From Roseivirga thermotolerans (GTDB lineage: Bacteria > Bacteroidota > Bacteroidia > Cytophagales > Cyclobacteriaceae), in contig NZ_BNAG01000004.1 in NCBI RefSeq assembly GCF_014653175.1, positions 124,001 to 188,000 of the forward strand: 64,000 nt of DNA, given 5' to 3'. Every line of letters starts with the position of its first letter. Positions within the stretch are counted from its first letter, which is position 1. The translations under genes and the position numbers were made by a program. Shown here piece by piece: positions 35,787 through 43,687 of the stretch. Below the pieces are notes generated by a model. It did not search any database and was not told where the DNA came from. It saw nothing but the letters and a program-made list of their open reading frames with translations.

Positions 35787-37871
35787 ATGAAAAAGGTCTT
35801 ATTCCTATCGGGTTTGTTAACGCTGATTTTCGCCCACAACGGGCAGGCGCAAGACAAGCTCAAAAATATGCCAGGATACGAGCAGTATCAGAAAATGGCA
35901 CCACAGCTGCGCGGTTCGGTAGACTACGGAACCATTTCTGCCAATTGGAGTGACGATGGCTCCAGCTTTCAGTATGTGAAGGATGGTAAGCTTTGGAAGT
36001 ACGATGTAAAGAAGAAAACTACCGAAGATTTAGGGACTCCTCCAAGACCGGAAAGAAGAGCCTGGAACCGTCCGGCCAGAGGTCGTCAGTACGCATCGGC
36101 CGATTCGCCCAATGGGCAATTAAAAGCATTCCATAAAAATAGAAACATGTACATCAGTAATGCCGATGGCAGCAATGTGCAGGCCATTACTACCGATGGA
36201 AACATGGAAAATAAATTAAAGTACGGTATTGCCACCTGGGTGTATGGTGAAGAACTAGGGCAAAATACCGCTATGTGGTGGTCGCCCGATAGTAAAAAAG
36301 TGGCCTTCTACCGATTCAATGAGCAAGGCGCGAAGCAGTATTACGTTTTGCTGGATCAGCTCAAATTGTACGATTCACTGGAAGTAATGTCATACCCTAA
36401 AGTAGGTGAGCCTAATCTTCCGGTAGACCTAATGGTATACGACCTTGAGACCGAGAAAACTACTCTTTTGGATACCCGAGGCGGAAAGTCTTTTGAAGAC
36501 GGGCCTTTAGGAACTTATCTCTATGGTGTGGAGTGGACTCCCGATGGTAAGGAGTTGCTTTTTCACAGCACCAACAGAAAGCAAGATATTATGGAGCTTA
36601 GAGCGGCCGATCCGGTAACCGGTAAAAGCCGCACTGTGGTAAGAGAAGAGTGGTTGCCCAGCTTTACCAAGAATACACCGGAAATGCGGTGGTTAAAAGA
36701 TGGTAAGCGTTTTATCTGGGCTTCGGAAAGAACCGGCTTCAATAACTATTACCTCTATAATATTGATGGTACTTTGGAGGCAACTCTGACCCAACACCCC
36801 TTTGAAGTAGCCGGAATAGAAATGGTTGACGAGAAGAAGGGAGAGCTCTACTACATGGCAAGAAGTGGTGAAAACCATATGAAAATGCAACTGCACAGAG
36901 TGAGACTGGATGGTACCAAAGATACCCGCCTTACCGATCCGGCATACAATCATTCCGTCACTATTTCGCCTGACGGTAAGTACTTTATCGATATTGCCCA
37001 AACACACAATATTCCTCCCTTTACCAATTTGGTAGACAACAAAGGCAAAGTGGTGGCCGAATTGGCTAAGAGCGATATTAGCAAGTTTGAGCAACTTGGA
37101 TTCAAAAAAGTAGAGGCATTCACCTTTACCGCAGCCGATGGGAAAACTGAACTGCACGGTTTGCTTCATTTTCCGTCAAACTTCGATCCCAATAAGAAGT
37201 ACCCACTAATCTTGGCCAACTACGGAGGGCCGGCTACCAACGAGTTTAGAGAAACCTTTACCTTGCCAAACCCACTTACTGAATATGGATTTCTGGTGGT
37301 AGATGTTGATGGTAGAAACGTGAGAGGGCGTGGCAAGCGAATGCTCGATGAAATATATGGCAAGCTTGGTCAGGTAGAAATGGACGATTTTGCAGAAGGT
37401 ATAAAATCACTTTATAACCGACCTTATTTCGATAAAAACAGAGTGGGTGTATATGGCACTTCCTATGGTGGAACAACTGCAGCTACCTGTTTGCTGAGAC
37501 ATCCTGATGTGTTCCACGCGGCAGTGGCCAACTCGGCCGTAACCGACTGGAGATATTACGACAATATTTACACCGAGCGTTACATGAACTTGCTGGAAAA
37601 TAACCTGGAAGGCTATGAAAAATTCAGTTTGATGAATCAGGCCGATAAGCTGCAGGGAGAAATTATGATTTTCTTTGGTACCAGCGATAACAATGTACAC
37701 CCGCAAAATTCTCTTGCTTTTATTGATGCTTTGCAGAAAGCCAGAAAGAGCTTTGAGGTGCAAATTGGCCCGGATCAGGGACACACAGCCATGGACTCGG
37801 AGCGAATGATGGAGTTCTTTATTGAACATCTGGTCATGAAAAACGGAATGGCACTCGAGTTAAAGAGGTAA
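35787..37871 (+). CDS. Secreted S9 peptidase, dipeptidyl peptidase IV-like
   Basis: A 694-residue exported peptidase of family S9 (DPP IV type): signal peptide (ends NGQAQ), an N-terminal beta-propeller with WSPDSKKVAFYRFNE and the double-Glu-like YGEELG segment that anchors the substrate N-terminus, and a C-terminal alpha/beta hydrolase with Ser559 in YGTSYGG, Asp in GTSDNNVHPQNS and His in DQGHTA. It probably cuts X-Pro dipeptides from peptides in the periplasm or outside. A bidirectional-looking terminator follows. Confidence 0.92.
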   Translation: MKKVLFLSGLLTLIFAHNGQAQDKLKNMPGYEQYQKMAPQLRGSVDYGTISANWSDDGSSFQYVKDGKLWKYDVKKKTTEDLGTPPRPERRAWNRPARGRQYASADSPNGQLKAFHKNRNMYISNADGSNVQAITTDGNMENKLKYGIATWVYGEELGQNTAMWWSPDSKKVAFYRFNEQGAKQYYVLLDQLKLYDSLEVMSYPKVGEPNLPVDLMVYDLETEKTTLLDTRGGKSFEDGPLGTYLYGVEWTPDGKELLFHSTNRKQDIMELRAADPVTGKSRTVVREEWLPSFTKNTPEMRWLKDGKRFIWASERTGFNNYYLYNIDGTLEATLTQHPFEVAGIEMVDEKKGELYYMARSGENHMKMQLHRVRLDGTKDTRLTDPAYNHSVTISPDGKYFIDIAQTHNIPPFTNLVDNKGKVVAELAKSDISKFEQLGFKKVEAFTFTAADGKTELHGLLHFPSNFDPNKKYPLILANYGGPATNEFRETFTLPNPLTEYGFLVVDVDGRNVRGRGKRMLDEIYGKLGQVEMDDFAEGIKSLYNRPYFDKNRVGVYGTSYGGTTAATCLLRHPDVFHAAVANSAVTDWRYYDNIYTERYMNLLENNLEGYEKFSLMNQADKLQGEIMIFFGTSDNNVHPQNSLAFIDALQKARKSFEVQIGPDQGHTAMDSERMMEFFIEHLVMKNGMALELKR

Positions 37872-37893
37872 GCTGTATAAACACTTATTGATC

Positions 37894-37940
37894 AAAGGGA
37901 TGTTGTTAATCCGTGAACGGATTGGCGGCATCCCTTTTAC
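37894..37940 (+). terminator. Terminator after the DPP IV-like gene
   Basis: AAAGGGATG (37894-37902) pairs with CATCCCTTT (37929-37937); an inner stem AATCCG/CGGATT sits in the loop. The stem is followed by T-rich sequence (TTTTACTTTTT). 22 bases past the stop. Confidence 0.8.
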
Positions 37941-38078
37941 TTTTTAACTTAAAGTCTCTGGAAGACCAAATGCATGGCCTTTGTTTCCGAAAGTAGTATA
38001 CCGGTTGCCATGACCGGGCAGTGTAGTGAGCGGGAAACAGAGGTTTGCCGACTTCTTTTAATGCCCTAAAGCAGAACC

Positions 38079-39386
38079 ATGAGCAAAACAATAAACAACA
38101 CCATACTACAAGACACCAGTGAGTTGATCAGAGGCCTGGAGGCATTGGCATATCCCTCTCATGAGTGGTCTCGCGACAATGGAACCAATCGTTACTCAGC
38201 CCTTCGTCTCTGTTATCATCTAATGACCCGCGATGGAGTGAGTTACGATGGTAAAGTAAGGGCGAAAAACGCCATACTTATGGAAAGTGCCTTTGAAGGT
38301 ATTGCCAAAAACCTGGATAAGTCGCTGAGCGATAGGTTGCGTGAAAGACTGAATCCCATTACACTGGAAACAGAGCAGGAGTCAAAGCTCACTCACAAGA
38401 GTATAAATGATGCAGCCAACTACTTTCAAGACTGTGTCGATGGTTTGCTAAGTGATTTCAGGAAAGGTGGCCCATTTGGGGGTGGTCTCAGCAATATTGA
38501 GAAATACCTTTTTAAACCGGTGCAAATTCAACTTCCTCCCCAAGATGCTCTGGCCGATCTTTTAGAAGATAAGCAGGTAACCGGCAGGCGATTCTATGCA
38601 GCCATATATCAACATGAAAAGGTGTTGAGCAAAGTGAAACACTGGGTTGAAAACGGAAAGTTCAGTGCCGATGAGTATGGGCTTTTCTTTACGCTTTTTC
38701 GCATAAAGTTGAGTGAATACAAGAGCATTTACCTTACCCAGGAAAATATGCTGGAAGACTGTCATTATGAGCCTGATAGTCTTCGCGGTGAGATTTTAAG
38801 CCGTATACCTCAAGAGCATGGCCAGGAACCCAATTACCATCGGTTATTGGAAGAAGGTATGTATACCGTGTGGTTAGGTAAGCAAAACCAACACATTTTA
38901 CAGATGAGCGGTTTTGAGATTCCTTCCATACTCAATGTGGCTTTGCAGCAAAATGATAAAGCCAAGTTTCTGGAAAAGGTGTTGGACTTTAGTCAGTCTG
39001 ACTTCAAGGAACAATACAATAAGGCTATTGAAATTATTTCAAAAGTGAAAGTGCGTAACATGGATGAGTTCCGAAAGAATCTTCATGCCGGACTTTACAG
39101 CGCAAGGGGAAGAGAAATGTTCCTGTCAGATAATAACAACTGGGTGTTTATTTCCGATGGTCAGGAATTGGCCGATTTTTGCATGAATAATGTGAAGATA
39201 ATGGCTGAAGATATGGTTACTGAAGGGTCTATTACGGGAATTATTGGTGCCCTGGCCAGAATTGGAGTAAAAGCCTTTGGGAAAGGAGTGAGAGGGGCTA
39301 CTTCGGTATATAAGTCTTTTGGCAATGAGATACTGACCATGACCAAAGACAATAGAAATATAAAAATTGACCAGATTTTTGAATAA
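38079..39386 (+). CDS. Hypothetical protein, 435 residues, no family recognised
   Basis: I do not recognise this protein. It has no signal peptide; the first ~370 residues are mainly helical and charged, with Trp and Tyr clusters (AYPSHEWSRDNGTNRYSALRL in parts, YFQDCVDGLLSDFRKGG, YQHEKVLSKVKHWVENGKFS). Near the C-terminus is a Gly/Ile/Ala-rich hydrophobic stretch (EGSITGIIGALARIGVKAFGKGV, about residues 388-410). It stands between a terminator and the convergent helicase, whose stop is 2 bases from its stop, so it is likely a single-gene unit. Confidence 0.55.
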   Translation: MSKTINNTILQDTSELIRGLEALAYPSHEWSRDNGTNRYSALRLCYHLMTRDGVSYDGKVRAKNAILMESAFEGIAKNLDKSLSDRLRERLNPITLETEQESKLTHKSINDAANYFQDCVDGLLSDFRKGGPFGGGLSNIEKYLFKPVQIQLPPQDALADLLEDKQVTGRRFYAAIYQHEKVLSKVKHWVENGKFSADEYGLFFTLFRIKLSEYKSIYLTQENMLEDCHYEPDSLRGEILSRIPQEHGQEPNYHRLLEEGMYTVWLGKQNQHILQMSGFEIPSILNVALQQNDKAKFLEKVLDFSQSDFKEQYNKAIEIISKVKVRNMDEFRKNLHAGLYSARGREMFLSDNNNWVFISDGQELADFCMNNVKIMAEDMVTEGSITGIIGALARIGVKAFGKGVRGATSVYKSFGNEILTMTKDNRNIKIDQIFE

Positions 39387-39388
39387 GC

Positions 39389-41833
39389 CTAACCGGTAAA
39401 ATCCAGTTGCATCCTTGCAATTCGTTCGGAGAGCATTTCTGTCGTGAATTTTTCGCGCAGGCGGTCTACCATAATTGGAAAGCAGAATGGAGTGGGCTTT
39501 CGCAGCTTTCTTACAATTATTTTTTGCTGGTTAATAAGGCGTAATGATTCGGTAAGTCTGGAGCGCTCGAACTGCAGGCTCAGCACTTCTTCATTGGCCT
39601 GTTTGAGCAACAGGTTGTTGGGGTCGTAGTCTTCAAACACTTTGTAAATCATGGTAGAAGAGGCCTGTAAATATTTAAATGACATGCCTTTGCCTGGAAA
39701 ACCCTGAAAAATCAGTCCTGCTATAGTGGCAATGTCCCTGAATTTGCGCTTGGCCATTTCTGTGTTGTTAATACTGGCCTTAATGTCTTCCAGCAAATAC
39801 TCCATAGAAAACAGGTCTAGCTCCAGAAAGTCTTCTATTTCAATATCTTGATCGGTAAGCAATTCGAAACCATAGTCATTAGAAGCAATTGAAAAAGAAA
39901 TGGGTTGACTTACTGAAATGCGGTATGCCGTAAGGGCAGCCAATACCTCGTGGACATACTTCCCCTCAAACGGATAGATATAGATGTGAGTACCTTCATC
40001 AGACTTTATTTGCTCAATGAGTAGCTCATTCTGCCTTGGAATGGCCGAAAGCTTGCCTTGTTTCTCCAACAATGGCTTTATGCAGTTCATCTCGGGGCCT
40101 TCGAATTTTCCCACGGAAGCATCATGGATTTTCTTTCGGAGTTGATTGGAGAGTAGCGATGTGAATGAGGCTTTTCCACCTCCCCAACGAGGAATGGGGC
40201 CGGTTTTCTTCTTCGATTTACGCACATGGGCAGTGAGGTCTTTGAATCTGACCAACTCCAGATTAATGCCCGCAAACCAAAACGTGTCACCTATTTTGAG
40301 TGAGGAAATAAAGCTTTCTTCCACCGTTCCGATATAAGCTCCCGATAGGTATTTAACTTTTACTACCGGGTCTCCCACAATGGTACCCATAGAAAGCCGG
40401 TGCCGCATGGCTGTTCTCCTGTCGTTTACCTTATAAAGTCCGTCAGGCATTATTTCCACCTTGGCGAACTCATCGTAGGCACTGAGCGAATGCCCTCCCG
40501 TGGTTATAAATTCCAGGCACCATGCCCATTCTTTATCTGTGAGCCCCTTGTAGGCGTGGGTGCTTTTGATCTGACGGTGTATTTCTTCGGGGTAAAAACC
40601 CGGCCCCACGGCTAGTGTTACCAGGTATTGAACCAACACATCATAGCAGTTGAGCAATGGCGTGCGGCTTTCAAACTGCTCTTGCTCAATGGCTTCTTTG
40701 AGCACTGCGGCTTCTATTAGTTCAAGCGAATGTGTAGGTAGAAAATAGATTTTACTGGTAGCTCCCGGGCGGTGGCCGCTACGGCCGGCCCGCTGGAAAA
40801 AACGTGCCACACCTTTGGGGCCTCCAACCTGAATAACCATGTCTACCGGCCTGAAATCTACCCCAAGATCGAGCGAGGAGGTACAAACCACACACTTTAA
40901 CTTTCCGGCATGCAGTGCCTCTTCTACCCACTGTCTCACAGCCAGATCGAGCGACCCATGATGCATGGCCACCAGTCCGGCTAGCTCCGGTGCCTGATCC
41001 ATCATTTTCTGGTACCAAATCTCTGTTTGCGACCGTACATTGGTGAAGAGAAGTGTAGAAGTATTGGCCTCCAATATGGGTAGTATTCTTGGGAGCATGT
41101 TCAACCCCAGGTGTCCCGTCCACGGAAGGGTGTCTACATGGTCGGGTAGCAACGTTTCTATCTCAATTTTTTTGTCTATATCAGCTTTAATAATGGCGCA
41201 ATCTTCAAGCTGATCGCCCAAAAGCACCTGTGTGGCTTCTTCAAGATTGCCAATGGTTGCAGAAACTGCCCAGGTTTGGATGGGTTTAGGGTTCAGGTGT
41301 CTGAAATAGGCTAGGGCAAGCTCCATTTGTACCCCGCGTTTGCTTCCCACCAATTCGTGCCATTCGTCTACCACAATGGTTTTTAAATTTTTGAAGAGTT
41401 TGGGAGCATCTTTTTGAGCCAACAGTACATGAATGCTCTCCGGAGTGGTAACCAAAGCCTGAGGCATAGTTTTCATTTGATTTTGCCGCTCTTTGGTAGA
41501 AGTGTCTCCCGTACGCAAACCAACCTGCCAGTGCAGTCCCATTTCATTACTGGCCATTTGCATGGCATTGCGAATATCCTTGGCCAACGCGCGCAAGGGA
41601 GTGACCCAAAGCACCTGTAAACCGGTGGTTTTGGAAGAGTTTTGCAAGGCCGCCAATACACAGCCCAGCCAAATGGCATAGGTCTTCCCACTTCCGGTTG
41701 GCGCATTTAAGAGACCACTTTTGCCCTGTAGCAAAGCTTGCCAGCAGTCTTGCTGAAAGGCATGGGGTTGCCAACCTTTGGCATTGAACCAGCGCTGAGC
41801 GGCTGTAAAATCAAATGTAGTTTTTGAAGTCAT
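39389..41833 (-). CDS. Ligase-associated Lhr-type DEXH helicase
   Basis: An 814-residue superfamily 2 helicase of the ligase-associated DNA damage response type. RecA1 has NAPTGSGKTYAIWLG (Walker A) and VVDEWHELVGSKRGVQ (DEWH), then TWAVSATIGN; RecA2 has LLFTNVRSQTE, CVVCTSSLDLGVDF and QRAGRSGHRPG. The C-terminal half is the Lhr winged-helix/DUF4145-like region with WFAGINLELVRF. It works with PdeM and an ATP-dependent ligase in DNA repair. No partner ligase is next to it here. Confidence 0.92.
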   Translation of the reverse strand: MTSKTTFDFTAAQRWFNAKGWQPHAFQQDCWQALLQGKSGLLNAPTGSGKTYAIWLGCVLAALQNSSKTTGLQVLWVTPLRALAKDIRNAMQMASNEMGLHWQVGLRTGDTSTKERQNQMKTMPQALVTTPESIHVLLAQKDAPKLFKNLKTIVVDEWHELVGSKRGVQMELALAYFRHLNPKPIQTWAVSATIGNLEEATQVLLGDQLEDCAIIKADIDKKIEIETLLPDHVDTLPWTGHLGLNMLPRILPILEANTSTLLFTNVRSQTEIWYQKMMDQAPELAGLVAMHHGSLDLAVRQWVEEALHAGKLKCVVCTSSLDLGVDFRPVDMVIQVGGPKGVARFFQRAGRSGHRPGATSKIYFLPTHSLELIEAAVLKEAIEQEQFESRTPLLNCYDVLVQYLVTLAVGPGFYPEEIHRQIKSTHAYKGLTDKEWAWCLEFITTGGHSLSAYDEFAKVEIMPDGLYKVNDRRTAMRHRLSMGTIVGDPVVKVKYLSGAYIGTVEESFISSLKIGDTFWFAGINLELVRFKDLTAHVRKSKKKTGPIPRWGGGKASFTSLLSNQLRKKIHDASVGKFEGPEMNCIKPLLEKQGKLSAIPRQNELLIEQIKSDEGTHIYIYPFEGKYVHEVLAALTAYRISVSQPISFSIASNDYGFELLTDQDIEIEDFLELDLFSMEYLLEDIKASINNTEMAKRKFRDIATIAGLIFQGFPGKGMSFKYLQASSTMIYKVFEDYDPNNLLLKQANEEVLSLQFERSRLTESLRLINQQKIIVRKLRKPTPFCFPIMVDRLREKFTTEMLSERIARMQLDFTG

Positions 41834-41930
41834 TCAGGGAATAAGCTTTTGAAAATACTTAATTCCTGAACCAATGAATATGTTTTGTGGCTGAAGATGT
41901 GTTGAGCACCACGAAGAACCGGAAAGCCGT

Positions 41931-42464
41931 TTAGAAGGTGGCTTTGTAGTCAATCCGCATGTTCATGAGTCTGAGCGTGCCGTTTGTGGCATTTAGTTTT
42001 AAGGCACCACCATTATAATAGCCTAACTTCTTGTTTACTTTTATTATTACCAGATACTCTTTGTTGTTAGTGTCAATCTGGTAAAAGCCTGATTTGTTAG
42101 GGATTATGATAAACTTTGGTTTTACTTCTTTCTTCTCCAGCAATTTTAGATCATAAAATTTGGTGCCGTCTTTTTCTATCATAGCGGCCTGCAACTGGTC
42201 CAGTTTAGAAGTTTCGAAAAAGTAGAGTTCGTTTCTTACCGTATCAGGTGCATTTGTTTTGCCATCAGTAGAGGGCATAAAATCTCCTTCAAACTTTAGT
42301 ACATGGCCATGATAACCGTTTATAATGGTTGGAGAGGTGATTTTATTGCTCATTTTTACTTTATAGGAGAAGTAGAAATTGTCTTGTTGAGGCACGCTGT
42401 CCTTCTTACAAGAAACTGCAAAAACGGCAAGTATGAGTCCGATAAGGGCAACTCTTATTTTCAT
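41931..42464 (-). CDS. Hypothetical lipoprotein
   Basis: A 177-residue protein with a lipoprotein signal (MKIRVALIGLILAVFAVSCKKD; lipobox Cys at 19). The mature part is beta-rich with no recognised domain. Bacteroidota encode many such small lipoproteins. The 299-base gap upstream is A/T-rich and holds only a -7 element for the MPGP-like gene. Confidence 0.7.
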   Translation of the reverse strand: MKIRVALIGLILAVFAVSCKKDSVPQQDNFYFSYKVKMSNKITSPTIINGYHGHVLKFEGDFMPSTDGKTNAPDTVRNELYFFETSKLDQLQAAMIEKDGTKFYDLKLLEKKEVKPKFIIIPNKSGFYQIDTNNKEYLVIIKVNKKLGYYNGGALKLNATNGTLRLMNMRIDYKATF

Positions 42465-42711
42465 GTAGTTTTCCTTTTAAGGCCACGAAATAAATAAATT
42501 CTGTGGCTAATACAGCAGATATAACAGTTAAAGATTACTAAAAGCCGTTTTCACACAATGTCTGTTGGCTAGACTCGGGTGATGATTTATGTATAGATTT
42601 TTAAAAGTGGGTAAAATATTGACTGTTTTAACAAACGATTCCGTAGAAATTGATTAATCAGGTTTATAAATAATGCTATATGTGATAAGTTAATAATCAA
42701 AAGTAGTGAAT

Positions 42712-42719
42712 TAGGTTTG
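42712..42719 (+). promoter_or_regulatory. -7 element for the MPGP-like gene
   Basis: TAGGTTTG, matching TAnnTTTG, 44 bases before the ATG at 42764. The rest of the 299-base gap (42465-42763) is A/T-rich and shows nothing else I can support. Confidence 0.35.
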
Positions 42720-42763
42720 TTTCCAATTTGCTAATGATTTCAGAAGCTTAAGAAGTTGCCCCA

Positions 42764-43582
42764 ATGAAGAAGATAGTTTTTACAGACCTTGATGGTACCT
42801 TGTTAGACCTTAAAAGTTACTCGTATGCCCGGTCCAGAGAGGCCGTAGAGTTTCTTCAAAACCGTGAGATTCCTTTAGTTTTTTGCAGCTCAAAGGCCAG
42901 GGCTGAGCAGTTGGCCTATCAGGAAGCTCTGGGTGTTCATCATCCGTTTATTGTGGAAAACGGATCAGCCATATACATTCCTAAAGGGTATTTTAAGCAG
43001 CCTATCCCATTCAATACTTATCACATCAATCAGTTTGAGGTGATTGTGGTTGGTGAACCTGTAGAAACAATTCGAGAAGCAATTGCGAATCTTAGAGAAA
43101 ACTTACGACTTTCTTTTCTCTGCTATTGCGATTTACCGGCCGAAGAAGTTTCTATGTACTTGGGTATGGATCTTAATTCGGCCAGAAGGGCCATGCAACG
43201 CGAGTTTTCAGAGAGCATACTTCAGGGCTCACTCTCCCAGCGCTTTTTCATGGAGCTAGATAAGGTAGGCTTCAGAAGTATTCCCGGTAGCCGCTTTCAA
43301 ACCATAGTTTCCAAACAGGCCCATAAGGGCAGAGCCATTGAGCTGCTATTAAAACTGTACGAGCAGGAGTGGGGTGAGGTATGGAGTTATGGAATTGGCG
43401 ACCATGTGAATGACTACGAAATGTTTAAGGCGGTAAATGAGCCTGCGCTTGTACAACGCCCAAACGGAGAATGGGCTGTGTTGGAAGAACCTTGTGCACG
43501 CTTGATTAACGCAATAGGGCCGGAGGGATTCTCGCAGGCGGTGTATGCCATGGTTGGGCCACAGCACAGGCAGGCTGTTTAG
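42764..43582 (+). CDS. Mannosyl-3-phosphoglycerate phosphatase-like HAD protein
   Basis: A 272-residue HAD-IIB phosphatase. Motif I is FTDLDGTLLD (Asp8, Asp10), motif II FCSSKAR, motif III lysine region and motif IV IGDHVNDYEMF; the PFIVENGSAIYIP phrase is typical of mannosyl-3-phosphoglycerate phosphatase. That enzyme frees mannosylglycerate, a compatible solute, but the matching synthase is not in this window, so the true substrate is open. Convergent with the VPS10 gene. Confidence 0.78.
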   Translation: MKKIVFTDLDGTLLDLKSYSYARSREAVEFLQNREIPLVFCSSKARAEQLAYQEALGVHHPFIVENGSAIYIPKGYFKQPIPFNTYHINQFEVIVVGEPVETIREAIANLRENLRLSFLCYCDLPAEEVSMYLGMDLNSARRAMQREFSESILQGSLSQRFFMELDKVGFRSIPGSRFQTIVSKQAHKGRAIELLLKLYEQEWGEVWSYGIGDHVNDYEMFKAVNEPALVQRPNGEWAVLEEPCARLINAIGPEGFSQAVYAMVGPQHRQAV

Positions 43583-43602
43583 AGGAATAAGTTAAAAGTA
43601 AG

Positions 43603-43649
43603 AACCCCATTGCCTGCCGGCATACCATTAGCCGGAAAACAATGGGGTT
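43603..43649. terminator. Bidirectional terminator between convergent genes
   Basis: AACCCCATTG (43603-43612) pairs perfectly with CAATGGGGTT (43640-43649) and encloses a smaller GCCGG pairing. It lies between the MPGP-like gene and the convergent VPS10 gene and could serve either; T-runs are weak on both sides. Confidence 0.65.
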
Positions 43650-43687
43650 AGTCAGTTAAAACCGACTTTTACTGATTTATTCGTGGT

